NCBI GenBank assembly: GCA_018672315.1
Contig: CP076053.1
Location: 917,827 to 981,826 of the forward strand
Length of the DNA stretch: 64,000 bases
Reading direction: 5' to 3'
Source of the DNA: Nocardioidaceae bacterium
GTDB taxonomy: Bacteria; Actinomycetota; Actinomycetes; Propionibacteriales; Nocardioidaceae
The position numbers were made by a program, and so were the translations under genes. The notes beneath the pieces were generated by a model. That model was not told the DNA's origin and ran no database searches. It saw only the letters and a list, made by a program, of their open reading frames with translations. Of this stretch, positions 1 to 8,558 are shown one piece after another. Numbering within the stretch: position 1 is the first letter of the stretch; every line of letters begins with the position of its first letter.

Positions 1-36
1 CGCTCCCACGCCTGACCCGGTCGCGTCCAGCGCCTC

Positions 37-1122
37 TCACCAGCCGTCGTACGCGCCGTGCATCGTGACGCCCCCAGCTTCGGCCTCGCCCGCGTCGCGG
101 ACCTCGCCGAGGACCCAGGTGTCGACCCCGTGCCCGGTCAGCAGCGCCTGGGCGGCATCGACCTGGTCGGCGGGGAGCAGCGCCACCATGCCGACTCCAC
201 AGTTCAGCGTGCGCTCGAGGTCGGCGAGCTCGACGTCGCCCACGCGGCGCACGAGGTCGAAGACGGGAGCGGGCGTCCAGCTGGCACGGTCGAGGTGCGC
301 GTGCAGCTCCTCGGGCAGCACCCGCGCGAGGTTCTCGGCCAGACCTCCACCGGTCACGTGGCTCATGGCGTGCACGCCGACCGAGCGCGTCAGGTCCACG
401 CATGCCTTCGCGTACACCCGGGTCGGCTCCAGGAGCTCCTCCCCCAGCGTGCGGCCGAGCTCGGGCACGTCACGGTCCAGGCTCCAGCCGGCCCGCTCGA
501 GCAGCACGTGGCGCACCAGCGAGTAGCCGTTGGAGTGCAGCCCCGAGGAGGCCATCGCGAGCACCACGTCGCCTGGGCGTACGCGGCCCGGCCCGAGCAG
601 GCGCTCGGCCTCCACCACGCCGGTGGTGGAGCCGGCGACGTCGTATTCGTCCGGCCCGAGGAGCCCTGGGTGCTCCGCGGTCTCGCCGCCCACGAGCGCA
701 CAGCCGGCCGCCACGCACGCCTCGGCGATGCCCTGGACGATGCTGGCGATGCGCTCCGGCACGACGCGGCCGGTCGCGATGTAGTCGGTGAGGAACAACG
801 GCTCCGCCCCGCACACCACCAGGTCGTCCACGAGCATCCCGACCAGGTCGAAGCCGATCGTGTGGTGGGTGTCCATCGCCTGGGCGATCGCGACCTTCGT
901 CCCGACGCCGTCGGCGGAGGAGGCGAGCAGCGGTCGGTCGTACGCCTTCAGCGCCGAGGCGTCGAAGAGCCCCGCGAAGCCGCCGATGCCACCGATCATC
1001 TCGGGCCGTCGAGCCTTCTCGACCCAGACCTTCATCAGCTCCACGGCCTTGTCGCCGGCGTCGATGGAGACACCGGCGGCCTCGTACGTCGCGCCGTCTC
1101 GCTGCGGGTCGCTCTGACTCAC
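37..1122 (-). CDS. purM: Phosphoribosylformylglycinamidine cyclo-ligase
   Basis: AIR synthetase, fifth step of de novo purine synthesis: closes FGAM to 5-aminoimidazole ribonucleotide using ATP, in the cytosol. The 361-residue product has the family's N-terminal GVSIDAGDKAVELM segment, the glycine-rich GGIGGFAGLFD motif and SSADGVGTKV, and near the middle GLHSNGYSLVR and HVTGGGLAENL, all in the usual order. Length fits the bacterial family (about 345-360). The open frame runs further upstream, but the GTG at 1122 (VSQSDPQRDG) is chosen because GGGAG lies a few bases before it and because longer versions would run into purF. It follows purF by 37 bases on the same strand, so the two are probably cotranscribed. 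Confidence 0.97.
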   Translation of the reverse strand: MSQSDPQRDGATYEAAGVSIDAGDKAVELMKVWVEKARRPEMIGGIGGFAGLFDASALKAYDRPLLASSADGVGTKVAIAQAMDTHHTIGFDLVGMLVDDLVVCGAEPLFLTDYIATGRVVPERIASIVQGIAEACVAAGCALVGGETAEHPGLLGPDEYDVAGSTTGVVEAERLLGPGRVRPGDVVLAMASSGLHSNGYSLVRHVLLERAGWSLDRDVPELGRTLGEELLEPTRVYAKACVDLTRSVGVHAMSHVTGGGLAENLARVLPEELHAHLDRASWTPAPVFDLVRRVGDVELADLERTLNCGVGMVALLPADQVDAAQALLTGHGVDTWVLGEVRDAGEAEAGGVTMHGAYDGW

Positions 1123-1159
1123 GGGGACTCCCGTCGGTGGTGGGGGCGTCGGTGGGGGC

Positions 1160-2716
1160 TCAGGGGTGCCGCAGGGAGGCGGTGCTGCCGCCGCCCGGGG
1201 TGACGGTCGCGAGACCGTCGACGTCGATGTGGGCACGGCCGTCGGACTCGAGCAGGCTCTTGCCGAGCAGAGCCGGCTCCGGCAGGGCCACGGGGTACTC
1301 CCCGTCGAAGCAGGCACGGCAGAGGTTGTCGTACGGGGTGTTCGTCGCCTCGACGAGCTGCTCGAGGGAGACGTAGCCGAGGGAGTCCGCGCCGATGCTG
1401 CGGCAGATCTCCTCGGTGTTCAGGCCGTTGGCGATCAGCTCGGCCCGGGTGGCGAAGTCGATGCCGTAGAAGCAGGGCCACTTCACCGGCGGCGCGGAGA
1501 TGCGGACGTGGATCTCGGCCGCGCCGGCCTCGCGCAGCATGCGGATCAGGGAGCGCTGCGTGTTGCCGCGGACGATGGTGTCGTCGACGACCACGAGGCG
1601 CTTGCCCTCGATGACGTCGCGCAACGGGTTGAGCTTCAACCGGATGCCGAGCTGTCGGATGGTGTCGCTGGGCTGGATGAAGGTGCGACCGACGTAGGAG
1701 TTCTTCACCAGGCCGGTGCCGTACGGGATGCCGGACTCCTCGGCGTACCCGATCGCCGCGGGCGTGCCCGACTCCGGCACCGGGATGACGAGGTCGGCCT
1801 CGGCCGGGAAGTCCCGCGCGAGGCGACGCCCGATCTCCACACGCACCGAGTGCACGCGCTGGTCGTTCATGCGGGTGTCGGGGCGGGCGAGGTAGACGAA
1901 CTCGAAGAGACAGTGCTTCGGCGCCTTCTCGGCGAACGTGCGCGTACGCAGGCCGTCGGCGTCGATGACGACCATCTCGCCGGGCTCGACCTCCCGCACG
2001 TAGGAGGCACCGACGATGTCGAGCGCCGCGGTCTCGCTCGCGACGACCCAGCCGCGCTCGAGACGACCCAGCACCAGCGGGCGGATGCCCTGGGGGTCCC
2101 GGGCCGCGTAGAGGGTGTGCTCGTCCATCCAGACCAGCGAGAAGGCGCCGCGGACGAGCGGCAGCAGCTCGGCGGCCCGGTCCTCGAGGGACTCGTGCGG
2201 GTGGTGCGCCAGCAGGCCGGTCAGCACCGAGGAGTCGTTGGTCGAGAACTCCTTCATCCTCAGCTCAATCTCACCGGAGTCGCTCGGCAGCTCGGCGAGC
2301 ATCGCCGCCAGCTCGGAGGTGTTGATCAGGTTGCCGTTGTGCCCCAGGGCCAGCGATCCGTGTGCGGTGGGCCGGAAGGTCGGCTGCGCGTTGTTCCAGG
2401 TCGAGGCGCCGGTGGTGGAGTAGCGGCTGTGTCCGATCGCGAGGTTGCCCTGGAGGGTGGCGAGCGTCGGCTCGTCGAAGACCTGGCTGACCAGGCCCAT
2501 GTCCTTGTAGACGAGGATCTGACGGCCGTTGCTCACCGCGATGCCGGCGGACTCCTGACCGCGGTGCTGCAGGGCGTACAGGCCGTAGTAGGTGAGCTTC
2601 GCGACCTCCTCGCCGGGCGCCCACACCCCGAAGACGCCACAGGCGTCCTGAGGACCGAGATCGGTCGGGTCGAGGGCGGTGGTCAGGCGGCCGTCGCCGC
2701 CGCGTCTCCCGGGCAC
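1160..2716 (-). CDS. purF: Amidophosphoribosyltransferase
   Basis: First committed step of purine synthesis: PRPP plus glutamine gives phosphoribosylamine. The 518-residue protein has the Ntn-type glutaminase start ACGVFGVW with nucleophile Cys26, so residues 1-25 look like a processed propeptide. The C-terminal phosphoribosyltransferase half carries the PRPP loop VVVDDTIVRGNT. Cysteines in KHCLFEFVY, PCFYGIDF and CRACFDGEYP match the four ligands of the 4Fe-4S cluster known in Bacillus-type PurF, which suggests an oxygen-sensitive, cluster-bearing enzyme. The GTG start is supported by a TAGGCT hexamer seven bases upstream. It leads the purF-purM pair and is divergent from rocD. Confidence 0.97.
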   Translation of the reverse strand: MPGRRGGDGRLTTALDPTDLGPQDACGVFGVWAPGEEVAKLTYYGLYALQHRGQESAGIAVSNGRQILVYKDMGLVSQVFDEPTLATLQGNLAIGHSRYSTTGASTWNNAQPTFRPTAHGSLALGHNGNLINTSELAAMLAELPSDSGEIELRMKEFSTNDSSVLTGLLAHHPHESLEDRAAELLPLVRGAFSLVWMDEHTLYAARDPQGIRPLVLGRLERGWVVASETAALDIVGASYVREVEPGEMVVIDADGLRTRTFAEKAPKHCLFEFVYLARPDTRMNDQRVHSVRVEIGRRLARDFPAEADLVIPVPESGTPAAIGYAEESGIPYGTGLVKNSYVGRTFIQPSDTIRQLGIRLKLNPLRDVIEGKRLVVVDDTIVRGNTQRSLIRMLREAGAAEIHVRISAPPVKWPCFYGIDFATRAELIANGLNTEEICRSIGADSLGYVSLEQLVEATNTPYDNLCRACFDGEYPVALPEPALLGKSLLESDGRAHIDVDGLATVTPGGGSTASLRHP

Positions 2717-2723
2717 ACGGACC

Positions 2724-2729
2724 AGCCTA
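2724..2729 (-). promoter_or_regulatory. purF: -10 hexamer of a leaderless purF promoter
   Basis: TAGGCT on the minus strand, seven bases before the purF GTG. This is the spacing expected if transcription starts at the initiation codon. No convincing -35 box is visible. Inferred from spacing only. Confidence 0.5.
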
Positions 2730-2799
2730 ACGGCCGCCCTCGGCTGCCTGCGAGCCCGACGGGTTAGCCCTGCGCGGCGGCCTGTGACACCGTGGGGAC

Positions 2800-4068
2800 A
2801 TGACTGCCACGACCTCCGACAGCACCACCGTCGAGCACCCGGCGGGCGGTCCCGACCTCGGCGGGAGCCTCGACAGCGCGGGCCACATCGCGCTCACCGA
2901 GAAGCACGCGGCCCACAACTACCATCCCCTGCCCGTCGTGCTCGCCTCGGGCGAGGGGGCGTGGGTGACCGACGTCGAGGGGCGCCGCTACCTCGACTGC
3001 CTCGCCGGCTACTCGGCGCTGAACTTCGGGCACTCCCACCCACGACTGCTCGCGCGGGCCCAGCAGCAGCTGTCGACGCTGACGCTGACCTCGCGCGCCT
3101 TCTTCAACGACCAGCTCGGCCCGTTCACCCGCGACCTCGCCGCGCTCGCCGGCAAGGACATGGTGCTGCCGATGAACACCGGCGCCGAGGCCGTCGAGAC
3201 CGCCGTGAAGGTCGCCCGCAAGTGGGGCTACCGCACCAAGGGCATCACCGACGGCGCGGCGAAGATCGTGGTCATGGCCGGCAACTTCCACGGTCGCACC
3301 ACCACGATCATCAGCTTCAGCAACGACGAGGTCGCCCGCAAGGAGTACGCGCCGTACACCCAGGGCTTCGCGATGGTCCCCTACGGCGACGTCGAGGCGC
3401 TGCGCGAGGCGATGGACGACGACGTCGTCGCCGTGCTGCTCGAGCCGATCCAGGGCGAGGGCGGCGTGGTGATCCCGCCGGAGGGCTTCCTCCGCGACGT
3501 GCGCGCGGTCTGCTCCGAGCACGGTGCGCTGATGATCGCCGACGAGATCCAGTCGGGTCTGGCGCGCACGGGACGCACCTTCGCCTGCGACCACGAGGAC
3601 GTCGTGCCCGACATGTACGTGCTCGGCAAGGCGCTGGGCGGCGGTCTCTACCCCGTCTCCGCCGTCGTCGCCGACGAGTCCGTGCTCGGTGTGATCTCCC
3701 CCGGCACCCACGGGTCGACCTTCGGCGGCAACCCGCTGGCAGCGGCCGTCGGGCACGAGGTCGTGCAGATGCTCGGTGAGGGCGCGTTCCAGGCCCGCGC
3801 GGCCGAGCTCGGCGAGCGGTTGGAGAAGGGCCTGACGGCCTACGTCGGCAAGGGTCTCGACGCCGTGCGCGTCCGCGGCCTGTGGGCCGGCGCCGACATC
3901 ACCGACGACGTGATGACCGGCCGTGATGTCACCGAGGGGCTGCTGGCCCGGGGCATCCTCAGCAAGGAGGCGCACGGGCAGACGGTGCGCCTGGCGCCGC
4001 CGATCGTGGCCGACGAGGACGACATCGACCGCCTGGTCGCCGCCTTCGGCGACGTGCTGGGGGCCTGA
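2800..4068 (+). CDS. rocD: Ornithine-oxo-acid aminotransferase
   Basis: Class III PLP-dependent transaminase of 422 residues, predicted to convert ornithine and 2-oxoglutarate to glutamate semialdehyde and glutamate (arginine/ornithine catabolism, proline formation). Visible motifs are NTGAEAVETAVKVARKWGY, the FHGRTTTIIS segment, ADEIQSGLARTGR with the PLP-binding aspartate, and the Schiff-base lysine in VLGKALGGGLYP. LEPIQGEGGV and STFGGNPLA are also typical. The N-terminal 30 residues are low in complexity and divergent. It stands alone, divergent from purF and convergent with the coiled-coil gene 30 bases downstream. Acetylornithine or GABA aminotransferases are the alternatives, but the overall pattern fits RocD best. 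Confidence 0.9.
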   Translation: MTATTSDSTTVEHPAGGPDLGGSLDSAGHIALTEKHAAHNYHPLPVVLASGEGAWVTDVEGRRYLDCLAGYSALNFGHSHPRLLARAQQQLSTLTLTSRAFFNDQLGPFTRDLAALAGKDMVLPMNTGAEAVETAVKVARKWGYRTKGITDGAAKIVVMAGNFHGRTTTIISFSNDEVARKEYAPYTQGFAMVPYGDVEALREAMDDDVVAVLLEPIQGEGGVVIPPEGFLRDVRAVCSEHGALMIADEIQSGLARTGRTFACDHEDVVPDMYVLGKALGGGLYPVSAVVADESVLGVISPGTHGSTFGGNPLAAAVGHEVVQMLGEGAFQARAAELGERLEKGLTAYVGKGLDAVRVRGLWAGADITDDVMTGRDVTEGLLARGILSKEAHGQTVRLAPPIVADEDDIDRLVAAFGDVLGA

Positions 4069-4098
4069 CCTCACGAGCGCACGCCGCGCTCGATCCCG

Positions 4099-5043
4099 TC
4101 AGTCGATCAGTGCGTCCGCTGTGGCGTCGCGGAGACGTCGCGCCTCCTGCAGGTCGCCCTCCGTCTCGGCGTACGCCCCGCGCAGTCGCTGCAGGACGCT
4201 GTCCACCTCGTGGCGCATGTGCGTGACGCGGTCGGAGGCGTCGGCGATGCGGTTGCGGACGGTCCAGTCGCTGACGATGTTGTCGAAGAACGTGTCGAAG
4301 AAGGACAGTCCGACCGAGATCCGGAGATCGGCGACCGGCCCCTCACCGACATCGGCGAGCTCGCGTGAGAGCGCGGCGAGGTCACGGTCCGCAGCCTGCA
4401 GCAGGGCCTGTGCGCGGTCGAGCCGGTCGTACTTCACCGCGTCGCTGATCATCCCGCCACCGAAGAACGTGTCGTAGGTCGACCACGAGCCGGCCGAACC
4501 GAGCACCTCCTCAGCCCGGGCGAGGCTGATGGAGGCTGACTGAGCCGCCTCGCGCGCCTCGGCGATCTCCTGCAGCCGGTCGCGCAGGAACCCCACCCGT
4601 GCGGCGACGTCCGCCGCCTCCTGCGCGGCCGCGCCGTCGGCGGCCGCCGCCCGCTGCAGCACCTCCCCGCGCAGGGCGTCGCGCTGCGTCGACACGTCAC
4701 CGAGCGCGTCGGCTCGCCGCTCCAGGTCGACCGCCTCGTCCGCCAGCCGGTCGCGGTCGTGCCGCGCACGCGCCAGGTCGTACGCGGCTCGCTCGGACTC
4801 GGCGGCTTCGCGGGACAGGTCGGTGTCGCGCGAGCCGCGGATGGTCGCCAGGAGCCGGGTGGGGCTCCACGACTCGAGCTTCGCGACGTCGTCGGCCTCC
4901 GCCTCGGACCGCTCGACAGCGGCCGCCATCGTCCGCTCGGCCTCCTCCAGCTCACGGCGGGTGCGGCCCAGCCGGGCTCGCAGCCGTTGCTGCTCGGCCT
5001 CGTCCCGCGCCAGCTCCTCGGCACGCGCACGCAGCGAGCCCAT
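4099..5043 (-). CDS. Coiled-coil protein of unknown function, downstream of ptsH
   Basis: 314 residues, not recognised. Residues 1-170 are rich in Glu, Arg, Ala and Leu in heptad-like spacing, indicating a long coiled coil (for example RARLGRTRRELEEAERTM). A less charged centre contains WSTYDTFFGGGMISDAVKY and, after a second helical stretch, VGLSFFDTFFDNIVSDWTV, so the motif D-T-F-F occurs twice. The C-terminus is again helical. No signal peptide or membrane segment is seen, so it is probably cytosolic. The ATG has GGAGGG about 6 bases upstream. It begins 14 bases after the ptsH stop on the same strand and is therefore probably cotranscribed with it. A structural or scaffold role is possible; no enzymatic motif is visible. 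Confidence 0.75.
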   Translation of the reverse strand: MGSLRARAEELARDEAEQQRLRARLGRTRRELEEAERTMAAAVERSEAEADDVAKLESWSPTRLLATIRGSRDTDLSREAAESERAAYDLARARHDRDRLADEAVDLERRADALGDVSTQRDALRGEVLQRAAAADGAAAQEAADVAARVGFLRDRLQEIAEAREAAQSASISLARAEEVLGSAGSWSTYDTFFGGGMISDAVKYDRLDRAQALLQAADRDLAALSRELADVGEGPVADLRISVGLSFFDTFFDNIVSDWTVRNRIADASDRVTHMRHEVDSVLQRLRGAYAETEGDLQEARRLRDATADALID

Positions 5044-5057
5044 GCGGTTCCCTCCGA

Positions 5058-5315
5058 TCAGGCGTCGAGGTCCTTCTCGACCATCGCGGCGATCTCCTCG
5101 ACGTGCGCCTTCTCCTCGCCGGAGACGACGACCTGGTCGCCCTGGGCCGCACCGAGCGTCATGATCATCAGCGCCGAGCTGGCGTCGACGGGCTCGTCGT
5201 CGGGGGTGCCGATGAACAGGTCGGAGCCGAGCTCGGCCGCGCGGTCGGCGATCAGGCCGGCAGGGCGGGCGTGCAGGCCGACGGCCGATCCGACGGTGAC
5301 GGTCTTGCTGGCCAT
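5058..5315 (-). CDS. ptsH: Phosphocarrier protein HPr
   Basis: 85-residue PTS phosphocarrier. GLHARPA places the phosphorylated His at position 15, and the Ser equivalent to the regulatory Ser46 of Gram-positive HPr aligns with Ser47 in DASSALMIMTLG. It passes phosphate from enzyme I (ptsI, 9.4 kb) to the EIIA domain of FruA. The ATG has a strong GGAGGA ribosome-binding site. It is the fourth gene of the fruR-fruK-fruA-ptsH set but is separated from fruA by 127 bases containing a hairpin, so it may also have its own promoter or be made in different amounts from FruA. No HPr kinase is present in the window. Confidence 0.96.
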   Translation of the reverse strand: MASKTVTVGSAVGLHARPAGLIADRAAELGSDLFIGTPDDEPVDASSALMIMTLGAAQGDQVVVSGEEKAHVEEIAAMVEKDLDA

Positions 5316-5405
5316 GAGGAGTCCTCCAGGTCGTGGCGGGTGGGTGTCGCTGGGTCGCAGCAGTGGGTCAGACCGTACGACGGGCGTCGTCGTGGCGACC
5401 CGGGT

Positions 5406-5438
5406 GGTGGCGGGCAGTCTTGCCGACCGCCCGCCACC
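5406..5438 (-). terminator. Intercistronic hairpin between fruA and ptsH
   Basis: A perfect 10-bp stem (GGTGGCGGGC at 5406-5415 pairing with GCCCGCCACC at 5429-5438) with a 13-base loop, lying just after the fruA stop codon. There is no T-run, as is usual in high-GC actinobacteria. It could terminate part of the fruRKA transcripts or stabilise the 3' end of processed mRNA. Confidence 0.5.
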
Positions 5439-5442
5439 GACG

Positions 5443-7515
5443 CTAGACCGCCACGGCTTCGCGCGCCGCCGGAGTCGTGACCGCCGCGGGTCGACGACCC
5501 ATCGACTTCAGCGCCACGACGGCGAGGGCGGCGACCACGGTGCCGACGGCGAGCGCGATGAGGAAGCCGAGGATCCCGTCGACGGCGAACGGCAGCACGA
5601 AGATGCCGCCGTGCGGCGCCCGCAGCCCGACGTCGAGCGCCTGGGAGAGGCCGCCGGTGACACCGGCGCCGAGCATGACCGCCGGGATGACACGCAGCGG
5701 GTCTGCCGCGGCGAACGGGATCGCCCCCTCGGAGATGAACGAGGCGCCCAGGAGCCAGGCGGCCTTGCCGTTCTCGCGCTCCGCCTGGTTGAACAGCTGG
5801 GGCCGGACGACGGTCGCCAGGGCGAGCGCCAGCGGCGGCACCATGCCTGCGAGCATGACCGCGGCCATGATCTTGAGCTGCGGGGCGTCCGTGGCCGTCG
5901 CCGCCGCGGCGAGGCCGGTGGTGGCGAAGGTGTAGGCCACCTTGTTGAGGGGGCCGCCGAGGTCGAAGGCCATCATCAGGCCGAGGATGACGCCGAGCAG
6001 GATCGCCGAGGTGCCGGTCATCGAGTTCAGGCCGTCGGTGAGGCCCTGCATCAGGGCGGCGAGCGGGCGGCCGAGCACGACGACCATCACGAACCCGGTG
6101 ATGAGCGTGGCGCCCAGCGGGATGACCAGCACCGGCATCAGGCCGCGGGCCCAGGCCGGGACCTTCCAGCCGGAGATCCACTTCGCGACCACACCCGCGA
6201 GGACACCGCCGATGATGCCGCCCAGGAAGCCGGTCGAGAGCGTGCCGGCGAGGGCGCCCATCACGAAACCGGGTGCGATGCCCGGACGGTCCGCGATGGC
6301 GTACGCGATGTAGCCCGCCAGAGCCGGCACGAGGAAGCCGAACGCGGCTGCTCCGAGGGCGAAGAACAACGCCCCGAGGTAGGCCATCAGGCTGCTGCCG
6401 AACAGCGCGTGGTCGAGGCCGAGCTCCGCCACGTCCGGCAGGTTGAACAGCGAGTTGTTGGTCGCGATGTCGACGCCAGGACCGGTGATCTCGTACCCGC
6501 CGAACAGGAAGCCCAGGGCGATCAGCAGACCGCCCGCGGCGACGAACGGGATCATGTAGGAGACGCCGGTCATCAGGACCCGCCGGGTGCGTGCGCCCCA
6601 GGACTCGTTGTCGCCGCCCCCGGTCGCGGTCGAGGCGGCATCTCCACCGCCTCCCCCCTCGACGCGTCGGGCAGACGGGTCGTGGGCGGCACGCAGCGCG
6701 TCGCTGATCATGCCGTCGCTGTCGTCGATGGCGCGCTTGACGCCGGAGGAGACCAGGGGCTTCCCGGCGAAGCGGGCGCGGTCGCGTACGCCCACGTCGA
6801 CAGCGAAGATCACCGCGTCGGCGGCCGCGATCGTCTCGGGCGGCAGCGGCGTGGCGCCGGCCGATCCCTGGGTCTCGACGTCGAGGCGTACGCCGGCGCG
6901 CCCGGCGGCGGCCTCCAGCGCCTCGGCGGCCATGTAGGTGTGCGCGATGCCGGTCGGGCAGGCGGTCACCGCGACCAGCCGGCGCACCTCGGAGCTCGCC
7001 TGCGCGGGGACGGCGGGCGCCGCCGGGGCGCCCGGGGCGGGCGCGGCGGCACCCGTCTCGGAGGGGATGGTGACGACGTCCTGGATCAGCGCGACGGCGG
7101 CCTCGGGGGTCGCCGCGGCACGAAGGCCCTCGACGAAGTCCTTCTTCACCAGGGAGCGGGCCAGCTGGGTGAGGATCTTCAGGTGCGTCTGGCCGCCTCC
7201 GGCCGGGGCGCAGATCAGGAACGCGAGGTCGGCGGCGCCGTCCTTGGCGCCGAAGTCGACCGTCGGTGCCAGCCGTGCGAAGACCAGGGTGGGCTCGGTG
7301 ACCGCCTCGGTGCGGCAGTGAGGGATCGCGATGCCGCCGGGCATGCCGGTGGCCGAGGTCTCCTCGCGGGCCAAGGCGTCGGCGGCGAGGCGCTCGACGT
7401 CCTCGGTCCGTCCGGCCTCGCCCGCCACCGCGGCGAGGGCACGGATGACCTCGTGCTTGTCGTGCCCCAGCGCGGCATCGAGCCGCACCAGGGTCGGGGT
7501 GATCAGGTCTGTCAT
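5443..7515 (-). CDS. fruA: Fructose-specific PTS enzyme IIABC
   Basis: 690-residue fused permease that imports fructose and phosphorylates it to fructose 1-phosphate. Domain order: EIIA (about 1-150) with the phosphorylated His66 in GIAIPHCRTE; an Ala/Pro-rich linker; EIIB (about 175-275) with Cys186 in VAVTACPTGIAHTYMAAEA; then a charged linker and a membrane EIIC domain (about 325-680) with the typical ISEGAIPFAAADP segment and repeated hydrophobic helices. The ATG overlaps the fruK stop by four bases, implying translational coupling. The stretch of Gly and Ser between EIIB and EIIC is a linker. The three-in-one arrangement is normal for actinobacterial FruA. Confidence 0.97.
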   Translation of the reverse strand: MTDLITPTLVRLDAALGHDKHEVIRALAAVAGEAGRTEDVERLAADALAREETSATGMPGGIAIPHCRTEAVTEPTLVFARLAPTVDFGAKDGAADLAFLICAPAGGGQTHLKILTQLARSLVKKDFVEGLRAAATPEAAVALIQDVVTIPSETGAAAPAPGAPAAPAVPAQASSEVRRLVAVTACPTGIAHTYMAAEALEAAAGRAGVRLDVETQGSAGATPLPPETIAAADAVIFAVDVGVRDRARFAGKPLVSSGVKRAIDDSDGMISDALRAAHDPSARRVEGGGGGDAASTATGGGDNESWGARTRRVLMTGVSYMIPFVAAGGLLIALGFLFGGYEITGPGVDIATNNSLFNLPDVAELGLDHALFGSSLMAYLGALFFALGAAAFGFLVPALAGYIAYAIADRPGIAPGFVMGALAGTLSTGFLGGIIGGVLAGVVAKWISGWKVPAWARGLMPVLVIPLGATLITGFVMVVVLGRPLAALMQGLTDGLNSMTGTSAILLGVILGLMMAFDLGGPLNKVAYTFATTGLAAAATATDAPQLKIMAAVMLAGMVPPLALALATVVRPQLFNQAERENGKAAWLLGASFISEGAIPFAAADPLRVIPAVMLGAGVTGGLSQALDVGLRAPHGGIFVLPFAVDGILGFLIALAVGTVVAALAVVALKSMGRRPAAVTTPAAREAVAV

Positions 7516-8558
7516 GCGGTCCCTCCCGGGGTGGTGGCGAGCTCGAGCTCGCGGACGGTGACCAGGTCGATGTCGACCTGCTCTGGTGCGGGGATCGTGG
7601 TGCCGGGGAGCCCGGCTGCGGCAGCGCCCCAGGCGACGGCCGAGGCCAGGCGCTCCGGCGGGGTGCCGCCCTCAAGGGCGGCGCGCAGGTAGCCGAAGAG
7701 GCTGCAGTCGCCGGCGCCGACGGTGCTGAGCACGGTCGTGGGTGGCGGCGTGGCGTGCCAGGAGCGCGTACGGCCGGAGGCGTCGGTGGTGACCAGCACG
7801 GCGCCGCGGGCGCCGAGCGTGGCGAGCACGACACCGACGCCGTGCTCGAGGAGCCGGGTGGCGGCGGCGGCGGCGGCGTACGCGTCGGCTTCGAGCTCCT
7901 CGCCGGTCGCGGTGCCACCGAGGCTGCGCACGAGCGCGGCGAGCTCCTCCCCGTTCGGCTTCAGCAGGTCCGGCGCCACAGCGGCCGCGCGGGCCGGGTC
8001 GGCGATCGCGCGTCCCAGCGCCGCGAGCGGGGCGTCGCTGGTGTCGATCGCGACGTACGCGCCCCGGTCGCGCAGACCCGGGACGAGGTCGACGTACCAG
8101 TCGGTCGGGGCACCGGGCGGCAGGGAGCCGGCCAGCACGACCCAGGACGGTCCGGCGTCGAGCCCCGGGCGCGTCCGGGTGGTCTCGAGCGTCTCTTCGA
8201 CGGCGTCGGCGAGGGCGCCGAGGAGGTGGGAGTCGACGGGCCCACCGGGGGTGTTGACCTTCGTCGTCGTCCCGTCGGGCTCGGTGAGGGTGAGGTTGAC
8301 GCGGACGGGCCCCGCCGGCACCGCACGGCAGGCGATGCCGTCGCCGCGCAGACCGGTCAGGAAGGGGTCCTGCTCGGCCGCCGGCAGCACGGCGACGGTG
8401 GGGACACCTGCCTGCGTGGCCGCGCGGGAGATGTTGACGCCCTTGCCGCCGGCCTGGCTGCCCACACCGGTGGCTCGCAGCACGGCGCCCCGCTCCAGGG
8501 GGCCGGCGAGGTCGACGGTGCGGTCGACGCTCGGGTTCGCGGTGAGGGTGATGATCAC
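7512..8558 (-). CDS. fruK: 1-phosphofructokinase
   Basis: 348-residue PfkB/ribokinase-fold sugar kinase that converts fructose 1-phosphate to fructose 1,6-bisphosphate. It opens with MIITLTANPSVDRTVDL, typical of FruK, then has the substrate motif QAGGKGVNISRAA around residue 40 and the anion-hole/catalytic motif VGAGD (catalytic Asp284). The GTG start overlaps the fruR stop by four bases, and its own end overlaps fruA by four, so the three genes are tightly coupled. The residue after GAGD is Cys rather than the commoner Ser, a minor variation. It receives the product of the FruA transport reaction. Confidence 0.96.
   Translation of the reverse strand: MIITLTANPSVDRTVDLAGPLERGAVLRATGVGSQAGGKGVNISRAATQAGVPTVAVLPAAEQDPFLTGLRGDGIACRAVPAGPVRVNLTLTEPDGTTTKVNTPGGPVDSHLLGALADAVEETLETTRTRPGLDAGPSWVVLAGSLPPGAPTDWYVDLVPGLRDRGAYVAIDTSDAPLAALGRAIADPARAAAVAPDLLKPNGEELAALVRSLGGTATGEELEADAYAAAAAATRLLEHGVGVVLATLGARGAVLVTTDASGRTRSWHATPPPTTVLSTVGAGDCSLFGYLRAALEGGTPPERLASAVAWGAAAAGLPGTTIPAPEQVDIDLVTVRELELATTPGGTA

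Noticed and set aside
1-36. Possible gene end left of purM
   Set aside because: Only 36 bases before the purM stop; nothing can be claimed.
4759-7692. 977-codon open frame on the plus strand opposite the coiled-coil gene, ptsH and fruA
   Set aside because: A shadow of real genes on the other strand. Composition is Arg/Gly/Asp-rich and meaningless, and fruA with its motifs is clearly the real gene.
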